Source: JBGQOJ01 sp052119585 (GTDB lineage Bacteria > Pseudomonadota > Alphaproteobacteria > Rhodobacterales > Rhodobacteraceae). From it: a stretch of 64,000 bases of DNA. Within the stretch, counting starts at the first letter, position 1. Each line of letters starts with the position of its first letter. Below the pieces are notes generated by a model. The model worked only from the letters and a program-made list of their open reading frames with translations, was not told the DNA's origin and searched no databases. This document shows positions 36,105 to 46,716 of the stretch, one piece after another. The translations under genes were made by a program, and so were the position numbers. The stretch is from the NCBI RefSeq assembly GCF_052119585.1, contig NZ_JBGQOJ010000005.1:1-64000 (forward strand). The letters run 5' to 3'.

Positions 36105-36833
36105 ATGTCCTTGTGGGAATACGCCAATCCGAAGAAATTCATGCAGACCTCTGGCAAGGTGCTGCCCTTTGTGGCTGTCCTGACTGCGGTCTGCCTTGCC
36201 ACGGGCCTGATATGGGGGTTCTTTTTCACCCCCGAGGCGGTGAATTTCGGCTCGACCGTCAAGATCATCTATATCCACGTCCCGTCCGCCCTGATGGCGA
36301 TCAACGCCTGGATGATGATGCTGGTCGCCAGCCTGATCTGGCTGATCCGCCGTCACCATGTCAGCGCACTGGCGGCCAAGGCCGCAGCCCCCGTGGGCGT
36401 GACCATGACGCTGATCGCGCTGGTCACCGGTGCGATCTGGGGCGAACCGATGTGGGGCACCTATTGGGCCTGGGATCCGCGCCTGACCTCTTTCATGATC
36501 CTGTTCTTGTTCTATCTGGGCTACATGGCGCTCTGGGCTGCTATCGACAACCCCGACACCGCCGCCGATCTGACATCGGTGTTGTGCCTCGTGGGGTCGG
36601 TCTTTGCGGTTTTGTCGCGCTATGCGGTCAACTTCTGGAATCAGGGCCTGCATCAGGGCGCGTCCCTGTCAATGGATAAAAAGGAAAACGTGGCGGATGT
36701 GTTCTATATCCCGCTGCTGATCTGCATCGCGGGCTTTGTGCTGCTGTTCGTCACGCTGGTTCTGATCCGCACCCGCACCGAAATCCGCGCGCGGCGTCTT
36801 GCGGCGCTGATCGCGCGCGAAAGGATGGCATGA
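36105..36833 (+). CDS. ccmC: Haem lyase / haem-handling protein CcmC
   Basis: Integral membrane protein that loads haem onto CcmE. The 242 residues have six helices and the WWD domain WGTYWAWDPRLTSFMILF, flanked by histidine-bearing loops (KIIYIHVPSA and WNQGLHQGASLS), which ligate haem. Overlaps ccmD. Complete and of normal length. Confidence 0.96.
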   Translation: MSLWEYANPKKFMQTSGKVLPFVAVLTAVCLATGLIWGFFFTPEAVNFGSTVKIIYIHVPSALMAINAWMMMLVASLIWLIRRHHVSALAAKAAAPVGVTMTLIALVTGAIWGEPMWGTYWAWDPRLTSFMILFLFYLGYMALWAAIDNPDTAADLTSVLCLVGSVFAVLSRYAVNFWNQGLHQGASLSMDKKENVADVFYIPLLICIAGFVLLFVTLVLIRTRTEIRARRLAALIARERMA

Positions 36834-36991
36834 TGCCCGATCTGGGAAAATACGCCGAAGCGGTGCTATCGGCCTACGGGATGACCTTGGTGCTGATCGT
36901 GGGTCTGGTTCTTGTCACATGGCTGCGGGGGCGCAAGGTGCGCCGTGCGCTGGACGAGGTCGAAGCAAGGAAAACCAGACATGGCATTTAA
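36833..36991 (+). CDS. ccmD: Haem exporter accessory protein CcmD
   Basis: Very small membrane protein that stabilises CcmABC and helps release holo-CcmE. The 52 residues read MPDLGKYAEAVLSAYGMTLV, a single helix, then a basic cytoplasmic tail WLRGRKVRRALDEVEARK. An ATG one codon earlier (36830) is an equally possible start. It overlaps the ccmC stop and runs 11 bp into ccmG. The G-Y-A-x-x-V-xx-AY signature is the family hallmark. Confidence 0.9.
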   Translation: MPDLGKYAEAVLSAYGMTLVLIVGLVLVTWLRGRKVRRALDEVEARKTRHGI

Positions 36992-37517
36992 GATCTCTCC
37001 GCTGATGCTGGCCCCGCCGCTGATTTTCGGCGCGCTGGCGGTGATGTTCTACGCGGGCATGAACCGCGATAACCCTGACAACCTGCCCTCGACGCGGCTC
37101 GGGACTGCGGCGCCGCCTGTGGTGCTGACACAACTTGGCGACATGCCCCCCTTCACCGACGCCACCCTGCGCGAGCCCGGCGTCAAGCTGGTGAACTATT
37201 GGGCAAGCTGGTGCGCGCCCTGCCGGGCAGAGCATCCGAACCTTGAAATTCTGGCGGGCGAGGGGGTGCCGATATACGGCATCAACTACAAGGACGATCC
37301 GGTAAAGGGTCTGGCGTTTCTGGCCGACCTCGGCAATCCGTTCACCTTGATGGGCGCGGATGAAAGCGGGCGGATGGCGCTGGACTGGGGCCTCTACGGC
37401 GTGCCCGAAACCTATGTGATCGACAGTGACGGCACAATCGTTCTGCGCTTGGCGGGTCCGATCACCAAAGCCAATCTGGAAAACACGATCCGTCCGGCCA
37501 TTGCGGCGGCAAAATAG
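36981..37517 (+). CDS. ccmG: Thiol:disulfide interchange protein CcmG (DsbE)
   Basis: Periplasmic thioredoxin-like protein anchored by an N-terminal helix. It reduces the cysteines of apocytochrome c before haem attachment. I start it at the ATG at 36981 (MAFKISPLMLAPPLIFGALA), inside ccmD, giving 178 residues. The active site WCAPC has cysteines at 78 and 81, and GVPETYVID is the cis-proline loop. Last gene of the secDF-ccm run; a shared terminator follows. Confidence 0.95.
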   Translation: MAFKISPLMLAPPLIFGALAVMFYAGMNRDNPDNLPSTRLGTAAPPVVLTQLGDMPPFTDATLREPGVKLVNYWASWCAPCRAEHPNLEILAGEGVPIYGINYKDDPVKGLAFLADLGNPFTLMGADESGRMALDWGLYGVPETYVIDSDGTIVLRLAGPITKANLENTIRPAIAAAK

Positions 37518-37567
37518 CCCGCGGCATCACCACGCGGCGAGCCCCCAAGGTCTTGACCTCTTGCCCG

Positions 37568-37588
37568 TCTTCTCGGTCCAAATACTCG
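37568..37588 (-). repeat. Dispersed intergenic 21-base core
   Basis: TCTTCTCGGTCCAAATACTCG, an exact reverse complement of the consensus, between ccmG and the bidirectional terminator. Confidence 0.7.
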
Positions 37589-37608
37589 AAAACACCGCCC
37601 CGCACGCA

Positions 37609-37645
37609 AAAGCCCCGGCCAATCGACCGGGGCTTTCTGTTTTGA
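37609..37645. terminator. Bidirectional terminator between ccmG and acnA
   Basis: AAAGCCCCGG and CCGGGGCTTT form a perfect 10-bp stem with an 8-base loop; T-rich on the plus side (CTGTTTT) and A-rich on the other. It would end both the ccm operon and the convergent acnA transcript. Confidence 0.85.
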
Positions 37646-37660
37646 CGGGCCAAGGCCTGA

Positions 37661-40405
<2,745 letters not shown>

Positions 40406-40502
40406 GTTCAGCCTTCCTTTGAATGAAAAGGGGGGTCGTCTTGCCGCCTCTAATGCCGCAAGTCAGGCTTCGGATCAAGGGGGATCAGGTGAATTGTATA
40501 CC

Positions 40503-40514
40503 ATTGTGCACAAT
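40503..40514. promoter_or_regulatory. Palindrome ATTGTGCACAAT upstream of acnA
   Basis: A perfect 12-bp palindrome, with a related half-site TTGTATAC eight bases to its left, in the 278-bp gap between acnA and the divergent DUF1223 gene. TTGTnnACAA-type sites are common for GntR and related regulators. It could serve either gene. Confidence 0.4.
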
Positions 40515-40683
40515 TATTTTCGCATCCCGCACCACGGCCCTTGAATCCGGTTTTGATCGGGGGCGCATGACGGCAGTGTGACGCGGCTGCCACCCTTTGA
40601 CGGTTTCTCGCAAAACCTTGATTGGTTATTTCAACCCATGTGCAATACCAACACAGGGAACAGGCAGAAAAGAGTCACAGTCA

Positions 40684-41382
40684 ATGCGTAATATCACCGG
40701 AGCCCTGATCGGGGCCATGATGCTTTTTCCCGGTCTGGCCACAGCGCAATCGCATCCGGTTGTTATAGAGCTTTTTACCTCGCAGGGGTGTTCATCCTGC
40801 CCGCCTGCCGACAAATTCCTGGCCCAGATCGCTGATCGTGACGATGTGATCGCGCTGGCGCTGCATGTCGATTACTGGGATTATCTTGGCTGGACCGACG
40901 TGTTTGCCCAGCCGGCCTTCAGCAAACGCCAAAAGGACTATGGCCGTGCCGCCGGTGCTCGCTCTGTCTACACGCCGCAGATGATCGTGGGGGGCGTGGA
41001 CCCCGTGGTCGGCACGCGCCCGATGGAAGTGGCCGATCTTTTGCGTGCCCATAGTGCCAGACCCGAACAGGTCACAGTCAAACTGGCGCGCAGTGGCGGG
41101 ACTGTGATGATCAGCGCCGTCGCCTCGCCACCGCTGACCTCGGTCGCCGAGGTGCAGGTGGTTCGCTACACGCCGCGCACCACGGTTCAGATCAAACGCG
41201 GCGAAAACGCAGGGAAAACAGTTGTTTATGCCAATATCGTTACGAAATGGGACGTTGTGGGCACTTGGGACGGTAAATCGCCCCTGTCATTGTCGTCGGC
41301 AACGCCAGGCAATGATCCGGTCGTGGTGATCGTCCAGACCGCCGGACATGGCCCCATCCTTGGCGCCGCGCGCCTGCGTTAA
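40684..41382 (+). CDS. DUF1223 thioredoxin-fold secreted protein
   Basis: Predicted periplasmic protein of the DUF1223 family. The ATG at 40684 gives a clear signal peptide (MRNITGALIGAMMLFPGLATAQ); the upstream frame to 40597 has no such feature. The mature part opens with a thioredoxin-like strand and a CxxC pair, FTSQGCSSCPPAD (C36, C39), then LALHVDYWDYLGWTD and VYTPQMIVGG, all family landmarks. Role unknown; a redox function is inferred from the CxxC. Its stop overlaps the convergent acyltransferase gene by four bases. Confidence 0.88.
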   Translation: MRNITGALIGAMMLFPGLATAQSHPVVIELFTSQGCSSCPPADKFLAQIADRDDVIALALHVDYWDYLGWTDVFAQPAFSKRQKDYGRAAGARSVYTPQMIVGGVDPVVGTRPMEVADLLRAHSARPEQVTVKLARSGGTVMISAVASPPLTSVAEVQVVRYTPRTTVQIKRGENAGKTVVYANIVTKWDVVGTWDGKSPLSLSSATPGNDPVVVIVQTAGHGPILGAARLR

Positions 41383-42251
41383 CGTTTTTTCCAGCGACGG
41401 TGGACCCATAACCACTGATCCATATTGTCACGGACCCGCGATTCCAGGCTGTCATTGAACGCCTGCATCATGGTCACAGGGTCGCTGTGGGGAATCGGGT
41501 CTTCGATGACGATATCAAAGCTGATGCCATCTGTTTTGCGGATGCCGTAAGCAGGCAAAAGCAGCGCGTCGAACTTTAGCGCCAGATCGGCGGCCGACAA
41601 GGTGGTGCGGGCGGTCTTTCCCATGAATTCCAGATCCGTGCCGCTGCCGATGTTCTGGTCCATGAGCATCGCGATCGTGTTTCCGTCGCGCAGATGCCGG
41701 ACCATTCCCGCCAGACCGCGACGGCCCCGCTCGAATGCGGGCTCGGCGATTTCCTTGACCTTGCTTACATAATAATCGTTGAAATAGCGGTTTTCCATCA
41801 CCCGGTAAAGGCCGCCCACCTTGTGCCCGCGCATGGCAAGGGACGAGCGAACCGCATCGTAATTGCCGAAATGACCGCTGACGACGATAATCGGGCGCCC
41901 GGCGGCGTGGGCTTCGTCAAGCGCGGCAAGGCCGGGCCCTGTTATCGGTGTGTGGGCAATGCGCGCCTTGAAGTCCGCGCCTGAAAATATTTCCATAAAG
42001 GTGCGGCCAGCATTATTCGGCACGCGGCGGCTCAGGCGTTTTTTCTCGGCCTCGGGCATATCGGGAAAGATTTTGGTCAGATTCTGGATCACCCGCCGGT
42101 CATAGCCCGCAAGCGGCGCCACGATATTGCCCGTCAACCATCCGGCGAAACGGATGCGCGACGCATAGGGCAGCAGGCGGGGGACGGACAGGACCGACAT
42201 AAGAAAGGCGTTGGCGAGATAATCTGCCACGCGATTGCGGGTTTGTGCCAT
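41379..42251 (-). CDS. Lipid A late acyltransferase (LpxL/HtrB family)
   Basis: Membrane-associated acyltransferase that adds a secondary acyl chain to lipid A. From the ATG at 42251 (MAQTRNRVADYLANAF) it has 290 residues. The catalytic HX4D motif is visible in VVSGHFGNYDAVR, followed by LYRVMENRYFNDYY and a substrate loop IAMLMDQNIGSGTDLEFMGK. The end has the typical WLWVHRRWK. A longer frame begins 48 bp upstream but lacks a ribosome-binding site. Which position is acylated cannot be told. Confidence 0.92.
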   Translation of the reverse strand: MAQTRNRVADYLANAFLMSVLSVPRLLPYASRIRFAGWLTGNIVAPLAGYDRRVIQNLTKIFPDMPEAEKKRLSRRVPNNAGRTFMEIFSGADFKARIAHTPITGPGLAALDEAHAAGRPIIVVSGHFGNYDAVRSSLAMRGHKVGGLYRVMENRYFNDYYVSKVKEIAEPAFERGRRGLAGMVRHLRDGNTIAMLMDQNIGSGTDLEFMGKTARTTLSAADLALKFDALLLPAYGIRKTDGISFDIVIEDPIPHSDPVTMMQAFNDSLESRVRDNMDQWLWVHRRWKKR

Positions 42252-42333
42252 GGACGGTCCGAACTTTATACTTGGGCGAATGCGCGGGCCGTGCCGCAAC
42301 TCTTTGACCGAAGATAGGCAGTCACGCCACCGA

Positions 42334-42978
42334 TCACAAGCCGGTTCGCGGCAAACCTGTGCCGATCATGCTGTCGCGGGTGACAAGGGCGGCCAGCTCT
42401 GCCTCGGTCAGTCCATCTGTGCCGGCGGGCCGGGCGGGCAACACGATATACCGCATGTCGGCCGTGCTGTCGTGGACACGGATCGTCGTGCCCGCAGGCA
42501 GCGTCACGCCGAATTCGGCCAGAACAGCGCGGGGCGCCTTCACCACGCGGCTGCGGTAGGCGCGGGACTTGTACCAGTCCGGTGCCATGCCCAACAGGTT
42601 GCGCGGATAGCACGAACACAGGGTGCAAACGATGACATTATGGACGGTTTCGGTGTTTTCGACCGCGATCAGACGCAGCGCGCCGATGTCAAAACCCATT
42701 TCGCGGCTGGCGTCAGAGCCGTTTTCCAGCAACCGCGCCTTGAAAGCGGGGTCGCACCAGGCGCGGGCAACAACCTTTGCGCCATTTGCGGGCGTCCGCT
42801 CGTCCATCGCGCTGATCTGCCTTGCGACCTCTGCGGCGGTGGTGACGCCCTTTTCGATCAGCAGTTCCCGGATCGCAATTTCCATGGTCTGCCAATAGGT
42901 CAGCGGGCTATCGTCGTCCTTGCGATAGGGGTGGCCCGAGGGGCTGAGGGGGGCATGGTCATGGTGATCGTGGGGCAT
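42334..42978 (-). CDS. Nitrile hydratase alpha / thiocyanate hydrolase gamma-like subunit
   Basis: Metal-binding subunit of the nitrile hydratase superfamily. The 214 residues open with a His-rich leader (MPHDHHDHAPLSPSGHPYRK) and contain VCTLCSCYP with C118, C121 and C123. Threonine after the first cysteine marks the cobalt type, where the latter two cysteines become oxidised to sulfinic and sulfenic acids. The reaction is hydration of a nitrile to an amide, or hydrolysis of thiocyanate in the sister enzyme. It is the last of three coupled genes (one base after the preceding stop). Which of the two enzymes it is remains open. Confidence 0.85.
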   Translation of the reverse strand: MPHDHHDHAPLSPSGHPYRKDDDSPLTYWQTMEIAIRELLIEKGVTTAAEVARQISAMDERTPANGAKVVARAWCDPAFKARLLENGSDASREMGFDIGALRLIAVENTETVHNVIVCTLCSCYPRNLLGMAPDWYKSRAYRSRVVKAPRAVLAEFGVTLPAGTTIRVHDSTADMRYIVLPARPAGTDGLTEAELAALVTRDSMIGTGLPRTGL

Positions 42979-42979
42979 A

Positions 42980-43273
42980 TCAATCCTCGGCCGGTTCAAG
43001 CCAGTGTTCGTAAATTTCCGCATCCAGCGTGTCTGTCGCGATCTCTGCCTGATCGCCCCATATTTCTGCCATCGTGAACCGCACGCGGACCAAGGCAGTC
43101 GGGGTGCCGGGCAAACCATAGGCCAGTTGCTCGGGGTTCCCAAAATGCCCCAGCGCCCGTTCGATATAGCCGGTTTTGCCGCGCAGATAGACAGGGGTGC
43201 GGATGTGGCCCGGTGGCATCATTGCCTTGACGCGGACAGGGTGTCCGGGCAGTCTGTCCAACGGGTCAGCCAT
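42980..43273 (-). CDS. Nitrile hydratase beta C-terminal half / SCNase alpha-like (SH3-fold)
   Basis: A 97-residue protein matching only the C-terminal, SH3-like half of nitrile hydratase beta subunits: GHPVRVKAMMPPGHIRTPVYL, RGKTGYIERALGHFGNPE, and VRFTMAEIWGDQ. In ordinary cobalt nitrile hydratases this is fused to the N-terminal half; here it is a separate gene, as in thiocyanate hydrolase and the toyocamycin nitrile hydratase. It overlaps the upstream gene by 8 bp and abuts the metal-subunit gene. No frameshift is evident at the junction, so the split looks genuine. Confidence 0.8.
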   Translation of the reverse strand: MADPLDRLPGHPVRVKAMMPPGHIRTPVYLRGKTGYIERALGHFGNPEQLAYGLPGTPTALVRVRFTMAEIWGDQAEIATDTLDAEIYEHWLEPAED

Positions 43274-43619
43274 CTGTGGTGGCCGCCTCGCCGTAGGTGG
43301 TGCCGCGCTTTTTCACAGCGTCCATCTTTGCACCAAGTTCGGCCAGCGTATAGACGCCGCCCTCAATCATGTTCTGGTTCACGGCGGCGACCCAACGTTC
43401 ATAGTAGCTCATCGTTTCAAAGGCGGTTTCGCCCATATCCTCGATCGCGCGGCGCAGGCCGTCGACGGTGAAATGGCCCTTGGTCGTGCACAGCACCATC
43501 AGCGCATCGACGCGCTTTTCCCAAAGGGCAAAGTCATGTTCCGCAGGCAGGACCGGGCCTGCGTCCTGTCCGCCCATGTCGTGCCAGCGCTTGCCGGTGA
43601 AATCGGATGTCTGTGTCAT
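43266..43619 (-). CDS. Nitrile hydratase beta N-terminal half / SCNase beta-like
   Basis: A 117-residue helical protein matching the N-terminal half of nitrile hydratase beta: KRWHDMGGQDAGPVLPAEHD, LWEKRVDALMVL, and YYERWVAAVNQNMIEGG. First gene of the three-gene operon, with order N-half, C-half, metal subunit, the same as scnB-scnA-scnC. Small activator proteins of nitrile hydratases resemble this domain, so it might double as the cobalt-delivery factor, since no other activator gene is nearby. That is inference. Confidence 0.75.
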   Translation of the reverse strand: MTQTSDFTGKRWHDMGGQDAGPVLPAEHDFALWEKRVDALMVLCTTKGHFTVDGLRRAIEDMGETAFETMSYYERWVAAVNQNMIEGGVYTLAELGAKMDAVKKRGTTYGEAATTDG

Positions 43620-43659
43620 GGCAAAATGCTATCCGCGCGCGTCTGCGCTGTCCAGTGGT

Positions 43660-44724
43660 CTACTCGTCCTCCTCTGCCCGCAGCACGATCTCCCGGTTGT
43701 CCACCATGTCGCGGATAACGGAAATAATCGCGGTCATCGCCGCCTCGCCATCCTTTTCCTTGATCTTGCCGCGCGCGGCGATCTCCTCGCGCAGCTGGGC
43801 CGCCATGCGCTGTGACATGTTGGTCAGGATGAATTCCGCTACCGGGTCCAGATCGCCGGTGGCCGCGGCAAGGGCGGTGACCAGGGTGATCGGGTCCACC
43901 CCGCGCGTCACCTTTGGAATATCGCGGGCATCAAGGCGGGCGGGGATGTGGATAAAGGTGAAAATCGCGCGGCGCACTTCGGTGGCAAACCCTTTGTCCG
44001 CCTCGTCCAGCCCGATCAGCATGTCATCGCGCGTGGCCGAGGGCGACACGTTCAGGATTGCCCCGATCCGCTCCACCGGACCCGTTTCAAAGGCGCGTGG
44101 CGGGGTCGCGTCCAGTTGCGTGGCCAGCGATTGCCCGATTCTGTGCACCGTGTCTGGCCCGATCGCGCCGGTCTGGGACACGGCATACGTGATCCGGCGC
44201 GCCCGGTCGCCAGGCAACCTGCCCAGCAGCTCTGCCGCGCGTCCGACCGCCAGTTTGGACAAGAGCACCGCGCCGACCTCGACGCTTTCTTCCTGCATCA
44301 CCGGCAAAAGCTGGTCTGTCGGCATCGCCGCGATGCGCAACCAGGGGTCGCCGGTTCCGCCGCCCGCCGCCGCCCGCACACGCCCTGCGGTGCCGGGGCT
44401 GATCGCGCCGCCCAAAGCGGCCAGTGCGCCTTCGACGCCCTTGGGAAAGGACAGGCCGATCCCCTCCAGCTCGGCCATGAATTCTGTCACCACGGATTGC
44501 AGTGTGGCACGGTCGATACTGCGCATCCGGCCAATTTGCAGGGTCAGATCGGTCTGCACATCGTCGGGCAGCGAGGACAGCGGCAGGCTTGCCCCCTCGG
44601 ACAAGAGCAACTGAACGACGATCGCCGCCTTTTGGCGCTGGTTCAGCGCCGCGCCGATCGCGCGTGAAAAGGGTGGTGGTTCCCCTTCGACGGGCCTGTG
44701 TGCGGTGATCGCTGCGCTCAACAT
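43660..44724 (-). CDS. fliG: Flagellar motor switch protein FliG
   Basis: Cytoplasmic switch-complex protein that couples to the stator. The 354 residues divide into FliG N, middle and C domains. The C domain has TRGVDPITLVTALAAATGDLD and AEFILTNMSQRMAAQLREEI, which holds the charged torque helix. The ATG at 44724 follows GGAGAGAT. No other flagellar gene lies in the window, so it is an isolated copy, and the sequence looks intact. A near-CtrA box sits about 45 bp upstream. Confidence 0.9.
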   Translation of the reverse strand: MLSAAITAHRPVEGEPPPFSRAIGAALNQRQKAAIVVQLLLSEGASLPLSSLPDDVQTDLTLQIGRMRSIDRATLQSVVTEFMAELEGIGLSFPKGVEGALAALGGAISPGTAGRVRAAAGGGTGDPWLRIAAMPTDQLLPVMQEESVEVGAVLLSKLAVGRAAELLGRLPGDRARRITYAVSQTGAIGPDTVHRIGQSLATQLDATPPRAFETGPVERIGAILNVSPSATRDDMLIGLDEADKGFATEVRRAIFTFIHIPARLDARDIPKVTRGVDPITLVTALAAATGDLDPVAEFILTNMSQRMAAQLREEIAARGKIKEKDGEAAMTAIISVIRDMVDNREIVLRAEEDE

Positions 44725-44767
44725 ATCTCTCCGATTCCGGCGTTTTCATCAAACTCGCAGAGAGGGG

Positions 44768-44782
44768 TTAACGTGCCCTTAC
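44768..44782 (-). promoter_or_regulatory. Near-match CtrA box upstream of fliG
   Basis: TTAA, seven bases, then TTAC; the CtrA full site is TTAA-N7-TTAA. One mismatch. Flagellar genes of Rhodobacterales are commonly CtrA-controlled, and the site is 44 bp from the fliG start. Confidence 0.35.
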
Positions 44783-44902
44783 ACGGAACACAGGATCAGC
44801 AAGAAAACCCGCGCCATTTTTTCCGCGCCAGCCAGAGCGAGCAGTCAGCCCAAGCGCCATCGGAGCTTTACGGACTGGGGGGGGGTGCCACATAGAGGCG
44901 TG

Positions 44903-44934
44903 CCAAAAAACAAGGGCGGCCCGATGGACCGCCC
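44903..44934 (-). terminator. Terminator after the 52-aa secreted peptide gene
   Basis: On the minus strand GGGCGG and CCGCCC pair with a small inner stem, followed by TTGTTTTTTGG. Confidence 0.75.
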
Positions 44935-44961
44935 CTGCCGGATAAATCAAGTTTTCGGCAC

Positions 44962-45120
44962 TCAGCTTGTGGATTTATCCACGCATGTACTGCTTGCCGC
45001 ATCCCAGATCTTGCCATCCATGCAAGACATTGAAGCCTCGGAATGACCTCCGCACTGGGCGAAGGCGAATACAGGTGTAACAGTCAGGGCCAGTGCGGCC
45101 AGAAGGGTTTTTAACTTCAT
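44962..45120 (-). CDS. Small secreted cysteine-containing protein, 52 aa
   Basis: Unrecognised small protein. The ATG at 45120 lies seven bases after AGGAG; the frame extends nine codons upstream without a site. The signal peptide is MKLKTLLAALALTVTPVFAFA, and cleavage would leave about 30 residues, QCGGHSEASMSCMDGKIWDA and a short end, with three cysteines. Own terminator downstream. It lies upstream of fliG and downstream of purB on the same strand. The conserved-looking mature part suggests a real gene; function unknown. Confidence 0.75.
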   Translation of the reverse strand: MKLKTLLAALALTVTPVFAFAQCGGHSEASMSCMDGKIWDAASSTCVDKSTS

Positions 45121-45191
45121 AAAGACGCTCCTGATGTTGTTGCTCACATCAAAATGGTAACACGAAAGTCCTGTCCGTCAAATATTATCGT

Positions 45192-46496
45192 TCAGGCCCC
45201 GAAAACACGGCGGAAAATCGTATCGACATGCTTGGTATGATAGCCGATGTCGAATTTCTCTTCGATCTCGGCAGGAGACAGGGCGGCTGTGACCTCGGGG
45301 TCGGCCAGCAGTTCGGTTTTGAAATCCGCGCCATGTTCCCAGACCTTCATCGCGTTGCGCTGGACCAGCTTGTAGCTGTCCTCGCGGCTGACGCCGGCCT
45401 GGGTCAGGGCCAGCAAAACGCGCTGCGACATGACCAGACCGCGGAACTTATTCATATTGGCCAGCATGTTCTCGGGGTAGATCACCAGCTTGTCGATCAG
45501 GCCAGTCAGGCGGAACAGAGCGAAATCAAGGGTAATTGTGGTGTCGGGGCCAATGTTCCTCTCGACCGAGGAATGCGAGATGTCCCGCTCGTGCCACAGG
45601 GCGACGTTTTCCAGCGCGGGAACCACCGCCATGCGGACCAGACGCGCAAGGCCGGTCAGGTTTTCACTCAGGACCGGGTTGCGCTTGTGGGGCATGGCAG
45701 AGCTGCCCTTCTGGCCGGGGCTGAAGAACTCTTCGGCCTCCAGAACCTCGGTGCGCTGCATGTGGCGGACCTCGATGGCGACGTTCTCGATCGAACTGGC
45801 AACAACGCCAAGTGCCGCGAAAAATGCCGCGTGACGGTCGCGCGGGATGACCTGCGTGCTGATCGGTTCAGGGGTGAGGCCAAGCTTGGCGCAGACATGT
45901 TCCTCGACCGCGGGGTCGATGTTGGCGAATGTCCCGACCGCGCCGGAAATCGCACCGGTCGCGATTTCCTCGCGGGCGACCAGCAAGCGGCGCTTGTTGC
46001 GCTCCATCTCTGCATAAAAGCGGGCAAAGGTCAGCCCCATCGTGGTGGGTTCGGCGTGGATGCCGTGGCTGCGGCCGATGCGGACCGTGTCCTTGTGCTC
46101 GAAGGCGCGACGCTTCAGCGCGGCAAGAAGGGCGTCCATATCGGCAAGCAGAATATCGGCGGCGCGGACCAACTGGACGTTGAAGCAGGTGTCGAGCACG
46201 TCGGAACTGGTCATGCCCTGATGCACAAAGCGGGCCGCGTCGCTGCCGACATGCTCGGCCAGATGGGTCAGAAAGGCGATGACGTCATGCTTGGTCACGG
46301 CCTCGATCTCGTCGATGCGGGCCACGTCGAATTCCACATCCCGGGCTTTCCAGACCGCATCGGCATTCGCGCGCGGGATGACGCCAATATCGGCCATGGC
46401 ATCGCAGGCGTGCGCCTCGATCTCGTACCAGATTTTGAACTTCGTTTCCGGCGACCAGATGGCGACCATATCGGGGCGGGAATAGCGAGGGATCAT
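45192..46496 (-). CDS. purB: Adenylosuccinate lyase
   Basis: Purine-synthesis enzyme that releases fumarate from adenylosuccinate and SAICAR. I start at the ATG at 46496 (MIPRYSRPDMVAIWSPETKF), giving 434 residues; the open frame runs far upstream through hairpin-rich noncoding DNA and is not coding there. The fumarase/aspartase signature is GSSAMPHKRNPV with the catalytic serine. Other markers are GRSHGIHAEPTTMG and the substrate loop near YPENMLANMNKFRG. Of the short, B. subtilis-type class. Confidence 0.95.
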   Translation of the reverse strand: MIPRYSRPDMVAIWSPETKFKIWYEIEAHACDAMADIGVIPRANADAVWKARDVEFDVARIDEIEAVTKHDVIAFLTHLAEHVGSDAARFVHQGMTSSDVLDTCFNVQLVRAADILLADMDALLAALKRRAFEHKDTVRIGRSHGIHAEPTTMGLTFARFYAEMERNKRRLLVAREEIATGAISGAVGTFANIDPAVEEHVCAKLGLTPEPISTQVIPRDRHAAFFAALGVVASSIENVAIEVRHMQRTEVLEAEEFFSPGQKGSSAMPHKRNPVLSENLTGLARLVRMAVVPALENVALWHERDISHSSVERNIGPDTTITLDFALFRLTGLIDKLVIYPENMLANMNKFRGLVMSQRVLLALTQAGVSREDSYKLVQRNAMKVWEHGADFKTELLADPEVTAALSPAEIEEKFDIGYHTKHVDTIFRRVFGA

Positions 46497-46558
46497 GTGG
46501 CACGGCCTTTTCATTGGGAAAGATGCGTGCCAGCGTTTAAACCGAGACGGGTCAGGCG

Positions 46559-46640
46559 GCAAGGCAAAGCGTTTCTTCCTGCCGGCCGGCGGGCGCGCGC
46601 TTTGCGCGCGACGGCTTTTGTCTCGCGCCCTTCGGGCGCT
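46559..46640. other. Array of GC-rich hairpins upstream of purB
   Basis: Successive inverted repeats (GCCGGCCGGC, CGCGCGC with GCGCGCG, GCGCCC-TTC-GGGCGC) fill the purB 5' gap and lead into a copy of the dispersed 21-base core. No coding signal. Confidence 0.6.
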
Positions 46641-46657
46641 CGGTGTGCCTGCGGCGC

Positions 46658-46708
46658 GGATATTTGAACCAGGAAGAACCTGTTCTTTGTTCTTAAAATA
46701 TCCTCGCG
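46658..46708. repeat. Dispersed 21-base core, inverted pair
   Basis: GGATATTTGAACCAGGAAGAA at 46658-46678 is followed by a second, inverted and diverged copy (GTTCTTAAAATATCCTCGCGCG region), so the two can fold on each other. Lies between purB and the hydrolase-OsmC gene. Confidence 0.65.
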
Positions 46709-46716
46709 CGAAGCGC

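Noticed and set aside
45228..46667. 479-codon frame opposite purB
   Set aside because: Shadow of purB, which carries the GSSAMPHKRNP signature on the minus strand.
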